A stretch of 33,200 nt of DNA from an uncultured Spartobacteria bacterium. GTDB taxonomy: Bacteria > Verrucomicrobiota > Verrucomicrobiia > Chthoniobacterales > UBA6821. The stretch spans positions 1 to 33,200 of the forward strand of contig CAIKYN010000227.1 of NCBI GenBank assembly GCA_903831635.1, written 5' to 3'. Of the stretch, positions 15,645-25,398 are shown piece after piece (position 1 is the first letter of the stretch; each line of letters opens with the position of its first letter). The translations under genes and the position numbers were made by a program. Under the pieces are notes generated by a model, which had not been told where the DNA came from, ran no database searches, and was given only the letters and a program-made list of their open reading frames with translations.

Positions 15645-17618
15645 ATGTTCCAAGACTCCGCCGGATCCATCACTGCCCAGAATTCATCGCTCTACAACGT
15701 GGAGGGATGGTCCGAGGGATACGTCCGAATCAATGATGCCGGGCACGCCGTCATGCTTCCTCGCCGCAGGGAAGGGGAGGAAATCGACCTAATGGAACTG
15801 GTCGAGGAGGCGAAGGATCGAGGTCTCCGTTTTCCTCTGCTGGTCCGGTGTCATGACCTGCTTCGTGATCGTGTGCGTCGGCTCAATGAGTCGTTTGCGA
15901 GAGCTATTACGGAGTGCGGATACAAGAATAAGTATCGCGGGGTTTTTCCCATCAAGGTTAATCAACTCTGTGAAGTCGTTGAGGAGATCGTGGATGCGGG
16001 GCTCCCGTATCATTTCGGCATCGAGGCTGGCAGCAAACCTGAGTTGATCGCCGCTCTCGCCGTTCATTCAGATCCCGAGAGTCTCGTGGTCGGCAATGGT
16101 TACAAGGACGATGAGTTTATCCGAGCCGCACTCATCGGGATCAAACTTGGCAAGAAAGTCATTCTTGTCGTCGAGAAGTTGGAGGAGTTTCATCAGATCC
16201 TCGCCGTTGCAAAGCAGGTGGGAGTGAAGCCGATGATCGGTGCTCGCGTACGCCTTCTCTCGAAAGGAGCTGGCAAATGGGCCACCAGTGGTGGAGAAAA
16301 TGCTAAGTTTGGCCTCTCGACAGCAGATCTTGTCTCGATGAGCGACACGCTCCATGCCGAGGGGATGCCCGATGCTCTCGTTCTTCTTCATTACCATGTC
16401 GGCTCGCAGGTCCCTGACATTCAGACGATCAGTCGTGCCACGCGTGAGGCCGCCCGCTTCTACGCGAAGCTCAAAAAAATGGGCCATGCCCTCGGCTATC
16501 TCGACGTGGGTGGTGGACTCGGAGTCGACTACGATGGATCGCGCACCAGCTTCGACAGTTCCAGAAACTACTCACTCCACGAGTACACTCGAGACATCGT
16601 CTACAACATCATGGAGATCTGCGACTCAGAGCAGGTCGAGCATCCCGTCATCGTGAGTGAGAGCGGACGATTCATCGTGGCTCCTCATTCCGTACTCATC
16701 ATCGAAGCCTTCGGTTCCATCGAGAAGCAGAGTCATACGGGTACGATTTCTGCCTCTCCGGAGGATCCCAAGTTGGTCTCCGACATGCTTGAGATCATGG
16801 CTGGCCTCAATGAGAAGCGTCGCTTGGAAAATCTTCACGATGCCCAGCAGATCAGGGATCAGGCTCAGTCGATGTTCGATCTGGGCCTCCTTGACCTCCG
16901 CTCCAAGGCAAAGATCGACACCCTCTACTGGCAGATTGCCGCTGCGATCGTAAAGCTGCACGCCGGGATGAAGCAGGTTCCCGAAGAGGTGAGGGAACTC
17001 GAGGTGGCTCTTGCCGATCAGCTACTCTGCAACTTCTCCGTGTTCCAGTCCCTGCTTGATCATTGGGCATTGGGTCAGCTCTTTCCGGTTATGCCAATCC
17101 ACCGTCTCAATGAGGTTCCTGAGCGTAGTGGCACCCTGGTCGACATCACCTGTGATTCCGACGGCAAGATGGCCAAGTTCATCGATTTCCAAGATGTGAA
17201 GGAGACTCTTCCTGTCCACACCGTCCGTCCCGGCGAGCCTTATTACCTCGGGATTTTCCTTTCCGGAGCCTATCAGGACATCATGGGTGATCTGCATAAC
17301 CTTTTCGGTAGGGTGAATGAGATGCATGTCTTCCTCGATGAGGATGAGGATGCCGGGTACTACATCGAAGAGGTGCTCCCGGGCAATACCATCGACCAAG
17401 TGCTGACTCTGACTCAGTGGGATACCAAAGAGCTGGCGCGCAGGATTAAGTCCCAAGCTGATGCCGCCCTGAAGGGGGATCGTCTCAAACCTAACGAGGC
17501 GATGCGCCTTGCTGATGAATACGAGAAGATGTTCCAGTCCTACACCTACTTGGATTTCAACGCTCGTCGCCCCAACGGCTCGATGAGTTCCCCTTCCACA
17601 ACAACAGATAAGGCGTAA
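15645..17618 (+). CDS. speA: Biosynthetic arginine decarboxylase
   Basis: A 657-residue protein, close to the 658 of E. coli SpeA. It opens with YNVEGWSEGYVRIN, typical of the family; the PLP-binding lysine is Lys104 in GVFPIKVNQ, followed by HFGIEAGSKPEL and the substrate-binding GGGLGVDYDGS at about 288-298. It is a fold type III PLP enzyme (Orn/Lys/Arg decarboxylase group 2) that converts arginine to agmatine for polyamine synthesis in the cytoplasm. The stop codon shares one base with the ATG of gcvT (TAATG), so the two are probably translationally coupled. No agmatinase or agmatine deiminase gene is adjacent. Confidence 0.93.
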   Translation: MFQDSAGSITAQNSSLYNVEGWSEGYVRINDAGHAVMLPRRREGEEIDLMELVEEAKDRGLRFPLLVRCHDLLRDRVRRLNESFARAITECGYKNKYRGVFPIKVNQLCEVVEEIVDAGLPYHFGIEAGSKPELIAALAVHSDPESLVVGNGYKDDEFIRAALIGIKLGKKVILVVEKLEEFHQILAVAKQVGVKPMIGARVRLLSKGAGKWATSGGENAKFGLSTADLVSMSDTLHAEGMPDALVLLHYHVGSQVPDIQTISRATREAARFYAKLKKMGHALGYLDVGGGLGVDYDGSRTSFDSSRNYSLHEYTRDIVYNIMEICDSEQVEHPVIVSESGRFIVAPHSVLIIEAFGSIEKQSHTGTISASPEDPKLVSDMLEIMAGLNEKRRLENLHDAQQIRDQAQSMFDLGLLDLRSKAKIDTLYWQIAAAIVKLHAGMKQVPEEVRELEVALADQLLCNFSVFQSLLDHWALGQLFPVMPIHRLNEVPERSGTLVDITCDSDGKMAKFIDFQDVKETLPVHTVRPGEPYYLGIFLSGAYQDIMGDLHNLFGRVNEMHVFLDEDEDAGYYIEEVLPGNTIDQVLTLTQWDTKELARRIKSQADAALKGDRLKPNEAMRLADEYEKMFQSYTYLDFNARRPNGSMSSPSTTTDKA

Positions 17619-18733
17619 TGAGTGATCCCACGCTTCTAAAACATTCTCCTCTCGAAGCCGCTCATATCGCCTGCGGGGCCCGCATGGTCGAGTTCGGCGG
17701 ATGGTTCATGCCTGTCCAGTATTCTGGAATCATGGATGAACATAAAGCCGTGCGCTCCGCCTCCGGTATGTTCGATATTTCCCACATGGGAGAGGTCACG
17801 GTTTCCGGTCCCGGCGCTTTGGTTTGGCTTGAGAGTCTTCTGACCAACCGCGTTGGCAAACTCGCCGTCACCCGTGGTCAGTACACCCTTATGCTCGATG
17901 AGAAGGGAGGCGTCATCGATGATCTGATCATCTACCGCACGGGAGAGACCTCCTACTTTCTGGTGATCAACGGCGCCTGCCGTGATCTCGATCTGGAATG
18001 GATGCATTCTCATCTTCCTGCTGATGGATCCGTTGCTCTTGAGGATCAGGGGAACGACTATGCAGCGATTGCCCTCCAGGGGCCAGATTCGGAAAAGGTT
18101 CTGAGGTCACTCTTTCCTTCATGCGATGTCCCGAAGAGGAATGGTATTGCTCCGCTTGTCGATTCTGAGGGGGCCGTCCCATCCCTTGTGGCCCGCACCG
18201 GATATACCGGTGAGGATGGATTTGAGCTTTTTGTGCCTGTGAAAGCTGGCATCGCTCTCTGGGAGAGCCTTCTTTCCGCTGGGGTCAAGCCATGCGGACT
18301 CGGTTCCCGTGATACACTAAGGCTCGAGATGGGTTACCCTTTGAACGGATCCGATCTCTCCCGTGAGCGTACACCACTTCAGGCGGGCCTTGATAAATTC
18401 ACGGGTATTGATGATCCCGAGAAGGGTGAGTTTTCGGGCCGTAAGGCCCTGGAGCAGCAGCGCGCTGGCGGTCTTCCCTCTCGTCTCACCCCGCTGAAGC
18501 TTTCCGTCTCCGGACCTCCCCTCCGTTCCCATTATTCTGTTCTTGCCGAGGGAATTGCCGTGGGTGAAACCTGCAGCGGTGCTCTCTCGCCAAGCCTCGG
18601 GGAGGGGATCGCCATGGCCTACCTTCCTCCTGCACTTCATTCTCCCGGCACGTCTCTGGAAATTGAAGTGCGTGGACGTCGTTACCCCGCTACGGTAACG
18701 ACACTTCCTTTTTACAAGAAACCCACCCTCTAA
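17618..18733 (+). CDS. gcvT: Glycine cleavage system T protein (aminomethyltransferase)
   Basis: A 371-residue protein, normal for GcvT (about 365). Typical motifs are MVEFGGWFMPVQYSGIMDEH at about 22-41, FDISHMGEV at 53-61, the tetrahydrofolate-site phrase ARTGYTGEDGFELFVP at about 192-207, and LRLEMGYPLNGSDL around 240-253. It transfers the aminomethyl carbon from the lipoylated H protein to tetrahydrofolate, releasing ammonia. It starts on the last base of the speA stop and is followed 22 bases later by gcvH. Confidence 0.95.
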   Translation: MSDPTLLKHSPLEAAHIACGARMVEFGGWFMPVQYSGIMDEHKAVRSASGMFDISHMGEVTVSGPGALVWLESLLTNRVGKLAVTRGQYTLMLDEKGGVIDDLIIYRTGETSYFLVINGACRDLDLEWMHSHLPADGSVALEDQGNDYAAIALQGPDSEKVLRSLFPSCDVPKRNGIAPLVDSEGAVPSLVARTGYTGEDGFELFVPVKAGIALWESLLSAGVKPCGLGSRDTLRLEMGYPLNGSDLSRERTPLQAGLDKFTGIDDPEKGEFSGRKALEQQRAGGLPSRLTPLKLSVSGPPLRSHYSVLAEGIAVGETCSGALSPSLGEGIAMAYLPPALHSPGTSLEIEVRGRRYPATVTTLPFYKKPTL

Positions 18734-18755
18734 ACCCTCCGTATTCTTTGAATCC

Positions 18756-19136
18756 ATGAATGTTCCCGCTGATCTCCGCTACGCCAAAACCCACGAATGG
18801 ATCCGAGTCGAGGGTGACACCGTGACCGTCGGCATCACCGATCACGCTCAGGCTGAGTTGACAGATATCGTCTATGCAGAGCCACCGAAGGTTGGTGCCG
18901 AGGTGAAGGCTGGCGCGACTGCTGCCGTCGTTGAATCAGTAAAAGCTGCCAGCGACATCTATTCACCTCTCTCCGGGACGGTGACCGAGGTGAATGAGGA
19001 ACTCTCGGGTAACCCGGCTCTGCTGAATACCGATCCCTTCGGCCAAGGTTGGATCTACCGGATGAAATCATCCGATGCCGCTGAGATCAGTGCTCTCCTG
19101 ACACCCGAAGCCTACAGCGCCCAGATCGGTCAATGA
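18756..19136 (+). CDS. gcvH: Glycine cleavage system H protein (lipoyl carrier)
   Basis: A 126-residue protein of standard length. The lipoyl-attachment lysine is Lys63 in [15 protein letters not shown], and the N-terminal [19 protein letters not shown] is canonical. It shuttles the methylamine group between GcvP and GcvT. Its stop overlaps the start of gcvP by four bases (ATGA). Confidence 0.96.
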   Translation: MNVPADLRYAKTHEWIRVEGDTVTVGITDHAQAELTDIVYAEPPKVGAEVKAGATAAVVESVKAASDIYSPLSGTVTEVNEELSGNPALLNTDPFGQGWIYRMKSSDAAEISALLTPEAYSAQIGQ

Positions 19137-22006
19137 GTACGATCGGTTCCGATCTCCTGGACTCCGTTCTCTCTCGCGGTCGTTTCTCTCGTCGCCATCT
19201 CGGTTCCCATAATCGGGATATCGAGGCGATGCTGGAGACATTGGAATGTGCCTCTCTTGAGGGGCTCATTTCAAAAACGGTTCCCGAGGAGATCCGTCTT
19301 CGTTCCAAGCTAAATATTCCTGCAGCAGCCTCCGAGGAGGAGGCCTTGGCTGAACTCCGTGAGATCGCCGATAAGAACGAGCTTCGCACTAATCATCTTG
19401 GAATGGGTTATCACGGAACCCACCTTCCCGCAGTGATCCGCAGGAATATTCTTGAGAATCCAGGCTGGTACACGGCCTACACCCCTTATCAGGCCGAGAT
19501 TTCACAGGGACGTATGGAGGCTCTCGTGAATTTCCAGACGATGGTCTGTGATTTGACGGGCATGGCGATTGCCAATGCCTCGATGCTTGATGAGGCCACA
19601 GCCGCCGCCGAGGCGATGGCGATGTGTCATGACCTCAAGGGGCAGGCTGGGAATGGGAGCGCTCCGCGATTCTTTGTCTCAGATGGATGCCATCCTCAAA
19701 CGATTTCCTTGCTCCGTACACGCACCGAGCCTCTTGGCATCGAGTTGATCGTGGGCAGTGTTGATCAGATTCCAGAGTCCGGGCTGTGTGGCGGCATCCT
19801 CCAGTATCCCTCGACCGATGGGTCGATTCATGATCCCTCTTCCGCGATAGCGAAGATTCATGCGGCAGGTGGACTCGCCATTGTAGCCAGTGACCCTCTT
19901 GCCCTTGTATTGCTGAAGCCACCTGGAGAATTCGGGGCCGATATCGTGGTGGGTTCCACCCAGCGTTTTGGTGTTCCCATGGGATATGGCGGACCACATG
20001 CGGCCTATCTGGCTGTTCGTGATGAGTTCAAACGCCGCCTTCCCGGACGTCTCGTCGGTATCTCCCGTGATGCAGATGGTAACCCCGCCTACCGCCTGAC
20101 ACTTCAGACTCGCGAGCAACATATCCGCCGTGAGAAGGCGACCAGCAACATCTGCACCGCGCAGGTTCTGCTAGCCGTGATCGCCTCGATGTATGCCGTC
20201 TATCATGGTCCGAAGGGACTCAGGGAGATCGCCGAGAAAATTCACCTTCATGCACTGAAGCTTGCGGCTTCACTTTCCAAGGCAGGATGGTCTTTGGGTA
20301 ATGCCCCGTTCTTTGACACCGTCCGCGTGAATCTCACTCCCACCGAGTCCGCTTCCCTGCGCTCTCGTGCTGAGAAGGAGGGTATCAATCTCCGTTTCCT
20401 CGGTGAATCCGCAGTGACCATCTCGCTGGATGAAACCTCTGGTCCGATCGATCGCCTTCTCGAACTTTTTGGCAAAGGATCGAGTGCTGCTCAGAACGAT
20501 CCGCTCACCTGGCAGACACCGGATGATCTGCGTCGCAGCTCTGCATATCTTACCCATCCCGTCTTTAACAGCTACCATACCGAGACTGAGATGCTCCGCT
20601 ACATGCGCCGTCTTGAGTCCAAGGATCTCTCGCTCACCACATCCATGATCCCGCTTGGATCATGTACCATGAAGCTGAATGCAACCTCCGAGATGATTCC
20701 GGTCACCTGGGAGACCATCGGAGGTCTTCACCCCTTCGTTCCCACGGAGCAGGCCCAGGGGTATACTGTGATGTTCCGTCAGCTTGAGGGATGGCTTGCG
20801 GAGATCACGGGATTTCATTCTGTATCGCTCCAGCCGAACGCCGGATCGCAGGGGGAATACGCCGGCTTGCTCGTCATTCGCGCCTACCACCGCTCTCGCG
20901 GGGATCTGAACCGAACCGTTTGCCTCATCCCTGTTTCCGCCCACGGGACAAATCCTGCCAGCGCCGCCATGGCCGGCATGGAGATCGTGGGTGTTGCCTG
21001 CGATGCGGACGGAAATGTTGATTTGGCTGATCTGAAGGCCAAGATCGACCTCCATCGTGACCGTCTCTCGGCTCTCATGGTCACCTATCCTTCGACGCAT
21101 GGTGTCTTCGAGTCGCGGATCAAGGAGATTTGCGCCATGATTCATGAGGCCGGTGGTCAGGTCTACATGGATGGAGCCAACATGAATGCCCAGGTTGGCC
21201 TCTGCAGTCCCGGAGCCATCGGAGCCGATGTCTGCCATCTCAATCTTCATAAGACTTTCTGCATTCCTCATGGCGGTGGTGGTCCGGGGGTGGGGCCGAT
21301 CGGTGTGGCCGAACATCTCTCTCCGTTCCTGCCGGGGCATTCCGTGATACCGACCGGAGGCTCCCAAGCTGTCACCGAAGTCAGTGCCGCACCATGGGGG
21401 AGTGCAAGTATCTGTGTGATCAGCTGGATGTATCTCCGCATGATGGGGCCCGATGGACTGGCTGCCGCTAGTGCCCTCGCGATTCTTAATGCCAACTACA
21501 TGGCCAAGCGTCTCGATGCCTTTTTCCCCGTCCTCTACAAGGGAGAGCAGGGAACTGTGGCCCATGAGTGCATTCTGGACCTCCGCGAGTGGAAGACTCG
21601 TGCTGGCATAGAGGTCGAGGATGTCGCGAAGCGCTTGATGGATTATGGATTCCATGCTCCAACCATGAGCTGGCCTGTTCCCGGCACGCTCATGATTGAG
21701 CCAACCGAGAGTGAGTCAAAGGATGAGTTAGATCGTTTCTGCGATGCCATGATCGCAATCCATGGCGAGTTGACTTCGATTGAGAAGGGTGATCTTGATA
21801 AGGTAGACAATCCCCTCAAGCGTGCTCCTCATACTGCCCTCACCGTCACCTCAGACGAATGGATTAGGCCTTATTCCCGAAGCCAGGCCGCATGGCCAGC
21901 TCCATGGCTGAAGAATCATAAGTTCTGGCCATCGGTATCGCGTGTTGATAATGTCTACGGCGATCGGAATATTTTCTGTAGTTGCTTGCCGGTTCAGGAA
22001 GCCTAG
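19133..22006 (+). CDS. gcvP: Glycine decarboxylase (P protein, single-chain form)
   Basis: A 957-residue protein, matching the undivided P protein rather than the split GcvPA/GcvPB form. The first half has [13 protein letters not shown] and [19 protein letters not shown]; the second has [16 protein letters not shown] and the PLP-binding lysine at about position 707 in [18 protein letters not shown]. It decarboxylates glycine and loads aminomethyl onto GcvH. The last gene of the speA-gcvT-gcvH-gcvP unit; tRNA-Val follows 26 bases after the stop. Confidence 0.96.
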   Translation: MSTIGSDLLDSVLSRGRFSRRHLGSHNRDIEAMLETLECASLEGLISKTVPEEIRLRSKLNIPAAASEEEALAELREIADKNELRTNHLGMGYHGTHLPAVIRRNILENPGWYTAYTPYQAEISQGRMEALVNFQTMVCDLTGMAIANASMLDEATAAAEAMAMCHDLKGQAGNGSAPRFFVSDGCHPQTISLLRTRTEPLGIELIVGSVDQIPESGLCGGILQYPSTDGSIHDPSSAIAKIHAAGGLAIVASDPLALVLLKPPGEFGADIVVGSTQRFGVPMGYGGPHAAYLAVRDEFKRRLPGRLVGISRDADGNPAYRLTLQTREQHIRREKATSNICTAQVLLAVIASMYAVYHGPKGLREIAEKIHLHALKLAASLSKAGWSLGNAPFFDTVRVNLTPTESASLRSRAEKEGINLRFLGESAVTISLDETSGPIDRLLELFGKGSSAAQNDPLTWQTPDDLRRSSAYLTHPVFNSYHTETEMLRYMRRLESKDLSLTTSMIPLGSCTMKLNATSEMIPVTWETIGGLHPFVPTEQAQGYTVMFRQLEGWLAEITGFHSVSLQPNAGSQGEYAGLLVIRAYHRSRGDLNRTVCLIPVSAHGTNPASAAMAGMEIVGVACDADGNVDLADLKAKIDLHRDRLSALMVTYPSTHGVFESRIKEICAMIHEAGGQVYMDGANMNAQVGLCSPGAIGADVCHLNLHKTFCIPHGGGGPGVGPIGVAEHLSPFLPGHSVIPTGGSQAVTEVSAAPWGSASICVISWMYLRMMGPDGLAAASALAILNANYMAKRLDAFFPVLYKGEQGTVAHECILDLREWKTRAGIEVEDVAKRLMDYGFHAPTMSWPVPGTLMIEPTESESKDELDRFCDAMIAIHGELTSIEKGDLDKVDNPLKRAPHTALTVTSDEWIRPYSRSQAAWPAPWLKNHKFWPSVSRVDNVYGDRNIFCSCLPVQEA

Positions 22007-22032
22007 TTCTTCCTGAAACCGACATTCATTAA

Positions 22033-22104
22033 GGGCAGTTAGCTCAGCGGTAGAGCGGCTCGCTTACACCGAGTTGGTCGGGGGTTCGATCCCCTCACTG
22101 CCCA
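22033..22104 (+). tRNA. tRNA-Val, anticodon UAC
   Basis: A full 72-base cloverleaf: acceptor GGGCAGT/ACTGCCC, D arm GCTC/GAGC, anticodon stem GCTCG/CGAGT with loop CTTACAC (anticodon TAC, valine), T arm GGGGG/CCCTC with loop TTCGATC, discriminator A. The next bases are TAT, so CCA is not encoded and must be added after transcription, in keeping with the CCA-adding enzyme gene 3 kb away. Confidence 0.95.
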
Positions 22105-22394
22105 TATTCTCGCATAGAGAAGAGGGCATTGGGAGCTAGGTCTTAGTTATTACCACAATGGCATAAGAATCCGAATGGGGTTGTCAGTCGGCCATGCTCA
22201 GTGAGCGACTTCTGCGGAGGCCATGGTGCGACATTCTATGTCCCTATTCTGGTGCTTATTCTCAAGCGGATGGAGGATCTGCAGTAATCTGGCTCTATTG
22301 AGGAGATAGACTTTCTTTTTCCATGGTCAGGAACGCTCACCGAACTGTTACTTTATCCCGCAGAGTTATGAGGCTGACTGCCGGAATAGAATGG
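22105..22394. other. Intergenic region without recognised features
   Basis: These 290 bases separate tRNA-Val from the 3' end of the convergent cyclophilin-repeat gene. I see no gene, no clear hairpin with a T-run and no repeat in it. Confidence 0.5.
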
Positions 22395-25361
22395 TCAGGG
22401 AGTAGGACTCGGAGTCGGGGTGGGAGTTGCGAAAACGACTCCACCTGTAGGCAGGGACGGTGTGCTGCCGGGGAAGGCGTTGGTGTTGGTCGATCCACCA
22501 TAGGAATTCGTACCAGTGAAGGTTAGCGATCCGCTTCCTAGAGAGAGGGTATTGCTGGAAGTCGGGGTGGGGGTGGTATTCGAAATGAAGCTATTGGAAG
22601 AAACGGTCAGATTGCCGGAACCAATTGATCCCGAGCCAGTATAGCTATTGTAGGAACCACCATTAAACGTAATGCTTCCCCCTGAGCCACCCGAATCATA
22701 AGGCATGGTGGAGAAGGTGTTGGTGACTGAGGTGGCGGCATACCAAGCGGAATTGCCGGCCTGGGATGCGACCACCGTGTAGGTGGGGACATTGCTACTT
22801 GTGTAGGCGTTGACCACGATCGCGTTTGAGACGAGGGAGACATTGGCTTTCAATGGCGTGAGCGTATAGGTCACAGGGAGTCCCGAACTTGCCGTGGCGG
22901 ATAGACCATAGTGGTTCGTTCCTGCCATCAGGGGCGAGTTGATGGATGGGAAGGTGATGGTTTGGCTTCCCTTGTTTACCGTAAGATTGGTTGAGAGGGA
23001 GGCTGGGAGGTAGTTGGAATTGCCTGCGTTGGTGGCGGTCAGGGTAATGGATCCCACATTAGTAGGGATGACGGTATTATTGGAGAGTCCGCCGGCTCCC
23101 GATATGCGGAGGGTGTTGGTGAGTCCCGAACTGGAGGATGGGGTGGACACGGTGAAGGAGATCCCGTTAGAGAGTTTTGTCGGAATCCCCGTGAAGGGGG
23201 CGATCGATTGAGCAGCCTTGCTTACGACAAAGCTTTTCGTGATCTGGGGTGCTGCGAAGAAGTTGGAATTGCCAGATTGATCGGCTGCAAGGGTGACGGT
23301 ACCCACACCAGTCAGAGAAATCGAGTTGGAGGTCAGGATTGAGGCTGGTCCTGATTTGACGGAGAGTGCAACGGGAAGTTTCGAGGTGGACGTGGGAAGG
23401 ATGATTGTCTGCGGGTTGGTCGAGTAAGGACGATTGGTGATGGTTCCGAAGGGCGAGATGGTCTGGTTGGAACGAGTTGTGTAAATGTTCGTGATGGGAG
23501 TTGCAGCAAGGTAGTTGCTATTCCCAACTTGCGACGCCACGACAGAAACAGTTCCTGGGCCGGAGATTTTCAAAGAACCTCCGGTAAGAGTTGCCGGTCC
23601 ACCGACTAATGAGTAGGAGACAGGTAGACTCGAAGAGGATGTGGCGCTTAGAGAAACCGTCTGCCCAACAGAGAGATTTGTCGTGCTCTGGGGAAAGGTA
23701 ATACTCTGGGGAGACTTTGCCACAGTGAAGGTAGTGGTCACCTGGGGAGCGGAGGCGTAGAGTGCATTTCCCGCCTGATTGGCCGCTAAAGTCACTGGAC
23801 CTGCCCCAGTGATAGTGATGGTACCAATATTATTTCCTTGGCTGAAGGTAGCCGGTCCAGAGAGGACACTCACAGTGACAGGTAATTCCGAACTACTAGT
23901 AGGAATCTGGATTTGGAAAGGAGGGTTTTTATATGTTGGGGGAAAGATCGTTTGAAAGGAGGAGATGGTCTGGGGATAAGCCTTGATTACAAAGCTTGAT
24001 GTGACCGGTGTGGCAGGTGAGTAGTAATAGTTTACTAGAGCATTGGTTCCCGTACCGAATGTCGTCGCCTTCAGTGTAACGGTTCCTGTACCCGTAAGGG
24101 TGAATGCAGTTCCATTTTGGATGCCCGATGTCTGACTAGGGTTGGAACTAACCTTGATTGGGCCGGAAAGGATCTGCAGTAATACGGGAACATTCGCAGA
24201 AGAGGTGGGGAAGGATGGAATTGTAAAGGAGGTGCTGATGTTGGTTACAATATTGGTCACCCTATTGACGGTATTGGTAACAAGATTTGTAATATTGTTT
24301 GATAATGACTGCTGGCCGATCTGCGGGAATGAAATCTTCTGACTCCCAAGGGTCGACGGGATTACGTAGAATCCAGTGTTTCCTCCATCAAATACATTCG
24401 TTGTGACAACGCCACCGTTTGTGGAATAAGTGCGATATTGGGGGGAGTTACCATTGGTGTCGGTAACTGCCACAGTGATATAAATACCTGCCGTAGGATT
24501 GTTAGTGGGGTAGTGATTGAATGTTGCGACGAGATTTGTTGCGGAACCTATAGTTTGGATGTCGGCTGGGCAGGCATCGGAGTCGGAGCTAAAGGCAAAG
24601 TAAGGGAGAGTAGCTACTCTTGTGATTGTCACGAGATTGGTAAGATAGAGAGATGGCTGTCCATTAGTCACCCCCTGCAATGGGGTTTCGGTAAATGCAG
24701 AATTGTAGCTAGAAATATTGTAAGTCTGCAGGGCAGAGATCGGGTTGATCACATTGCTCATCCCCTTACCCAAAATCCGTCCAAAAACGGTAAATCCTCC
24801 ATTATTGTTTGAATTAAGCGTGGTGCTGTTATCAGAAACATTGATGAACCACTGGTCGGTGGCGCTGTTTGGATTTCCCCCAACCTTTGCCATCGCCACG
24901 GTTCCAACAGAGTTAGAAATGCCATATTCGTTGGTGACTGGAGAAAAAGTAGGAATCGATGACAGTGAAGGGTCGGCCGTAAATCCGCCTGTTTGAATGA
25001 CCGCCAAGCCATCGTTGGTAACGGAGGTTGATCGGTGGACAACCGTGTTTTCGTAGGCTCCATCGCGGACATAGGATAGGAAGTTGGCGACTGTTTTAGG
25101 CGCATTAGTTGGCAAGAGCTCCATCAGGAACCCACCATACTGAGTATCCGTAGATACCCAAACCAGGTTGGTATTGGCCAGAGGATCAACCCTGAAATAC
25201 TGATTGAGAGGAGTGGTCAGCTTGGAGCCTGAAGTAGGGGTGATGTAATATCCTTGAGAGAAATTTATTAGGAAGGAGCTGGCCGCGGATAAAAATCCTG
25301 CGTTTAGCAGAAAGAATACGCAGAATACTGATAACTTTAGTTGTCTTGGGGAGGAGCACAT
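22395..25361 (-). CDS. Secreted cyclophilin-type peptidyl-prolyl isomerase with six Ig-like repeats
   Basis: A 988-residue exported protein. After a signal peptide (to about residue 27), residues 70-245 form a cyclophilin-type domain: GGFLMELLPTNAPKTVANFL, the arginine of VVHRS (Arg110, matching the catalytic Arg of FHR), QTGGF (123-127), GTVAMAK, NSATDQWFINVSDN (165-178) and GGFTVFGRI. Six related beta-rich repeats of about 80 residues follow (roughly 341-460, 464-548, 552-630, 633-714, 718-796, 800-884), most ending in GNSxYxAAxxxT-like phrases as in bacterial Ig-like repeats. A Gly/Ser/Thr-rich tail (889-988) ends in a Pro-Thr-Ser-Pro run. It is probably cell-surface or extracellular; whether the isomerase is active is unknown. 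It lies 37 bases after the CCA-adding enzyme gene on the same strand. Confidence 0.8.
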   Translation of the reverse strand: MCSSPRQLKLSVFCVFFLLNAGFLSAASSFLINFSQGYYITPTSGSKLTTPLNQYFRVDPLANTNLVWVSTDTQYGGFLMELLPTNAPKTVANFLSYVRDGAYENTVVHRSTSVTNDGLAVIQTGGFTADPSLSSIPTFSPVTNEYGISNSVGTVAMAKVGGNPNSATDQWFINVSDNSTTLNSNNNGGFTVFGRILGKGMSNVINPISALQTYNISSYNSAFTETPLQGVTNGQPSLYLTNLVTITRVATLPYFAFSSDSDACPADIQTIGSATNLVATFNHYPTNNPTAGIYITVAVTDTNGNSPQYRTYSTNGGVVTTNVFDGGNTGFYVIPSTLGSQKISFPQIGQQSLSNNITNLVTNTVNRVTNIVTNISTSFTIPSFPTSSANVPVLLQILSGPIKVSSNPSQTSGIQNGTAFTLTGTGTVTLKATTFGTGTNALVNYYYSPATPVTSSFVIKAYPQTISSFQTIFPPTYKNPPFQIQIPTSSSELPVTVSVLSGPATFSQGNNIGTITITGAGPVTLAANQAGNALYASAPQVTTTFTVAKSPQSITFPQSTTNLSVGQTVSLSATSSSSLPVSYSLVGGPATLTGGSLKISGPGTVSVVASQVGNSNYLAATPITNIYTTRSNQTISPFGTITNRPYSTNPQTIILPTSTSKLPVALSVKSGPASILTSNSISLTGVGTVTLAADQSGNSNFFAAPQITKSFVVSKAAQSIAPFTGIPTKLSNGISFTVSTPSSSSGLTNTLRISGAGGLSNNTVIPTNVGSITLTATNAGNSNYLPASLSTNLTVNKGSQTITFPSINSPLMAGTNHYGLSATASSGLPVTYTLTPLKANVSLVSNAIVVNAYTSSNVPTYTVVASQAGNSAWYAATSVTNTFSTMPYDSGGSGGSITFNGGSYNSYTGSGSIGSGNLTVSSNSFISNTTPTPTSSNTLSLGSGSLTFTGTNSYGGSTNTNAFPGSTPSLPTGGVVFATPTPTPSPTP
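22710..24341 (-). repeat. Region encoding six Ig-like repeats
   Basis: Within the cyclophilin gene, six divergent in-frame units of roughly 240 bases each encode the pattern Q-[TSK]-I-x-F ... LPVxxSxxSGPA ... GTVTLxAxQxGNSxYxAA. The first unit is enlarged by an Asn/Thr/Val-rich insert (residues about 356-377) with recurring TN-x-V-TN steps. The protein-level repetition is clear; the DNA copies are diverged, so slippage is old. Confidence 0.7.
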
Positions 25362-25398
25362 AAAAGTAATTTCAAGTTCTACGAGATGTGTCCTCTTT

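Noticed and set aside
20660-21655. A 331-codon minus-strand open frame inside gcvP
   Set aside because: It lies wholly within the conserved second half of gcvP, including the PLP site, and shows no domain.
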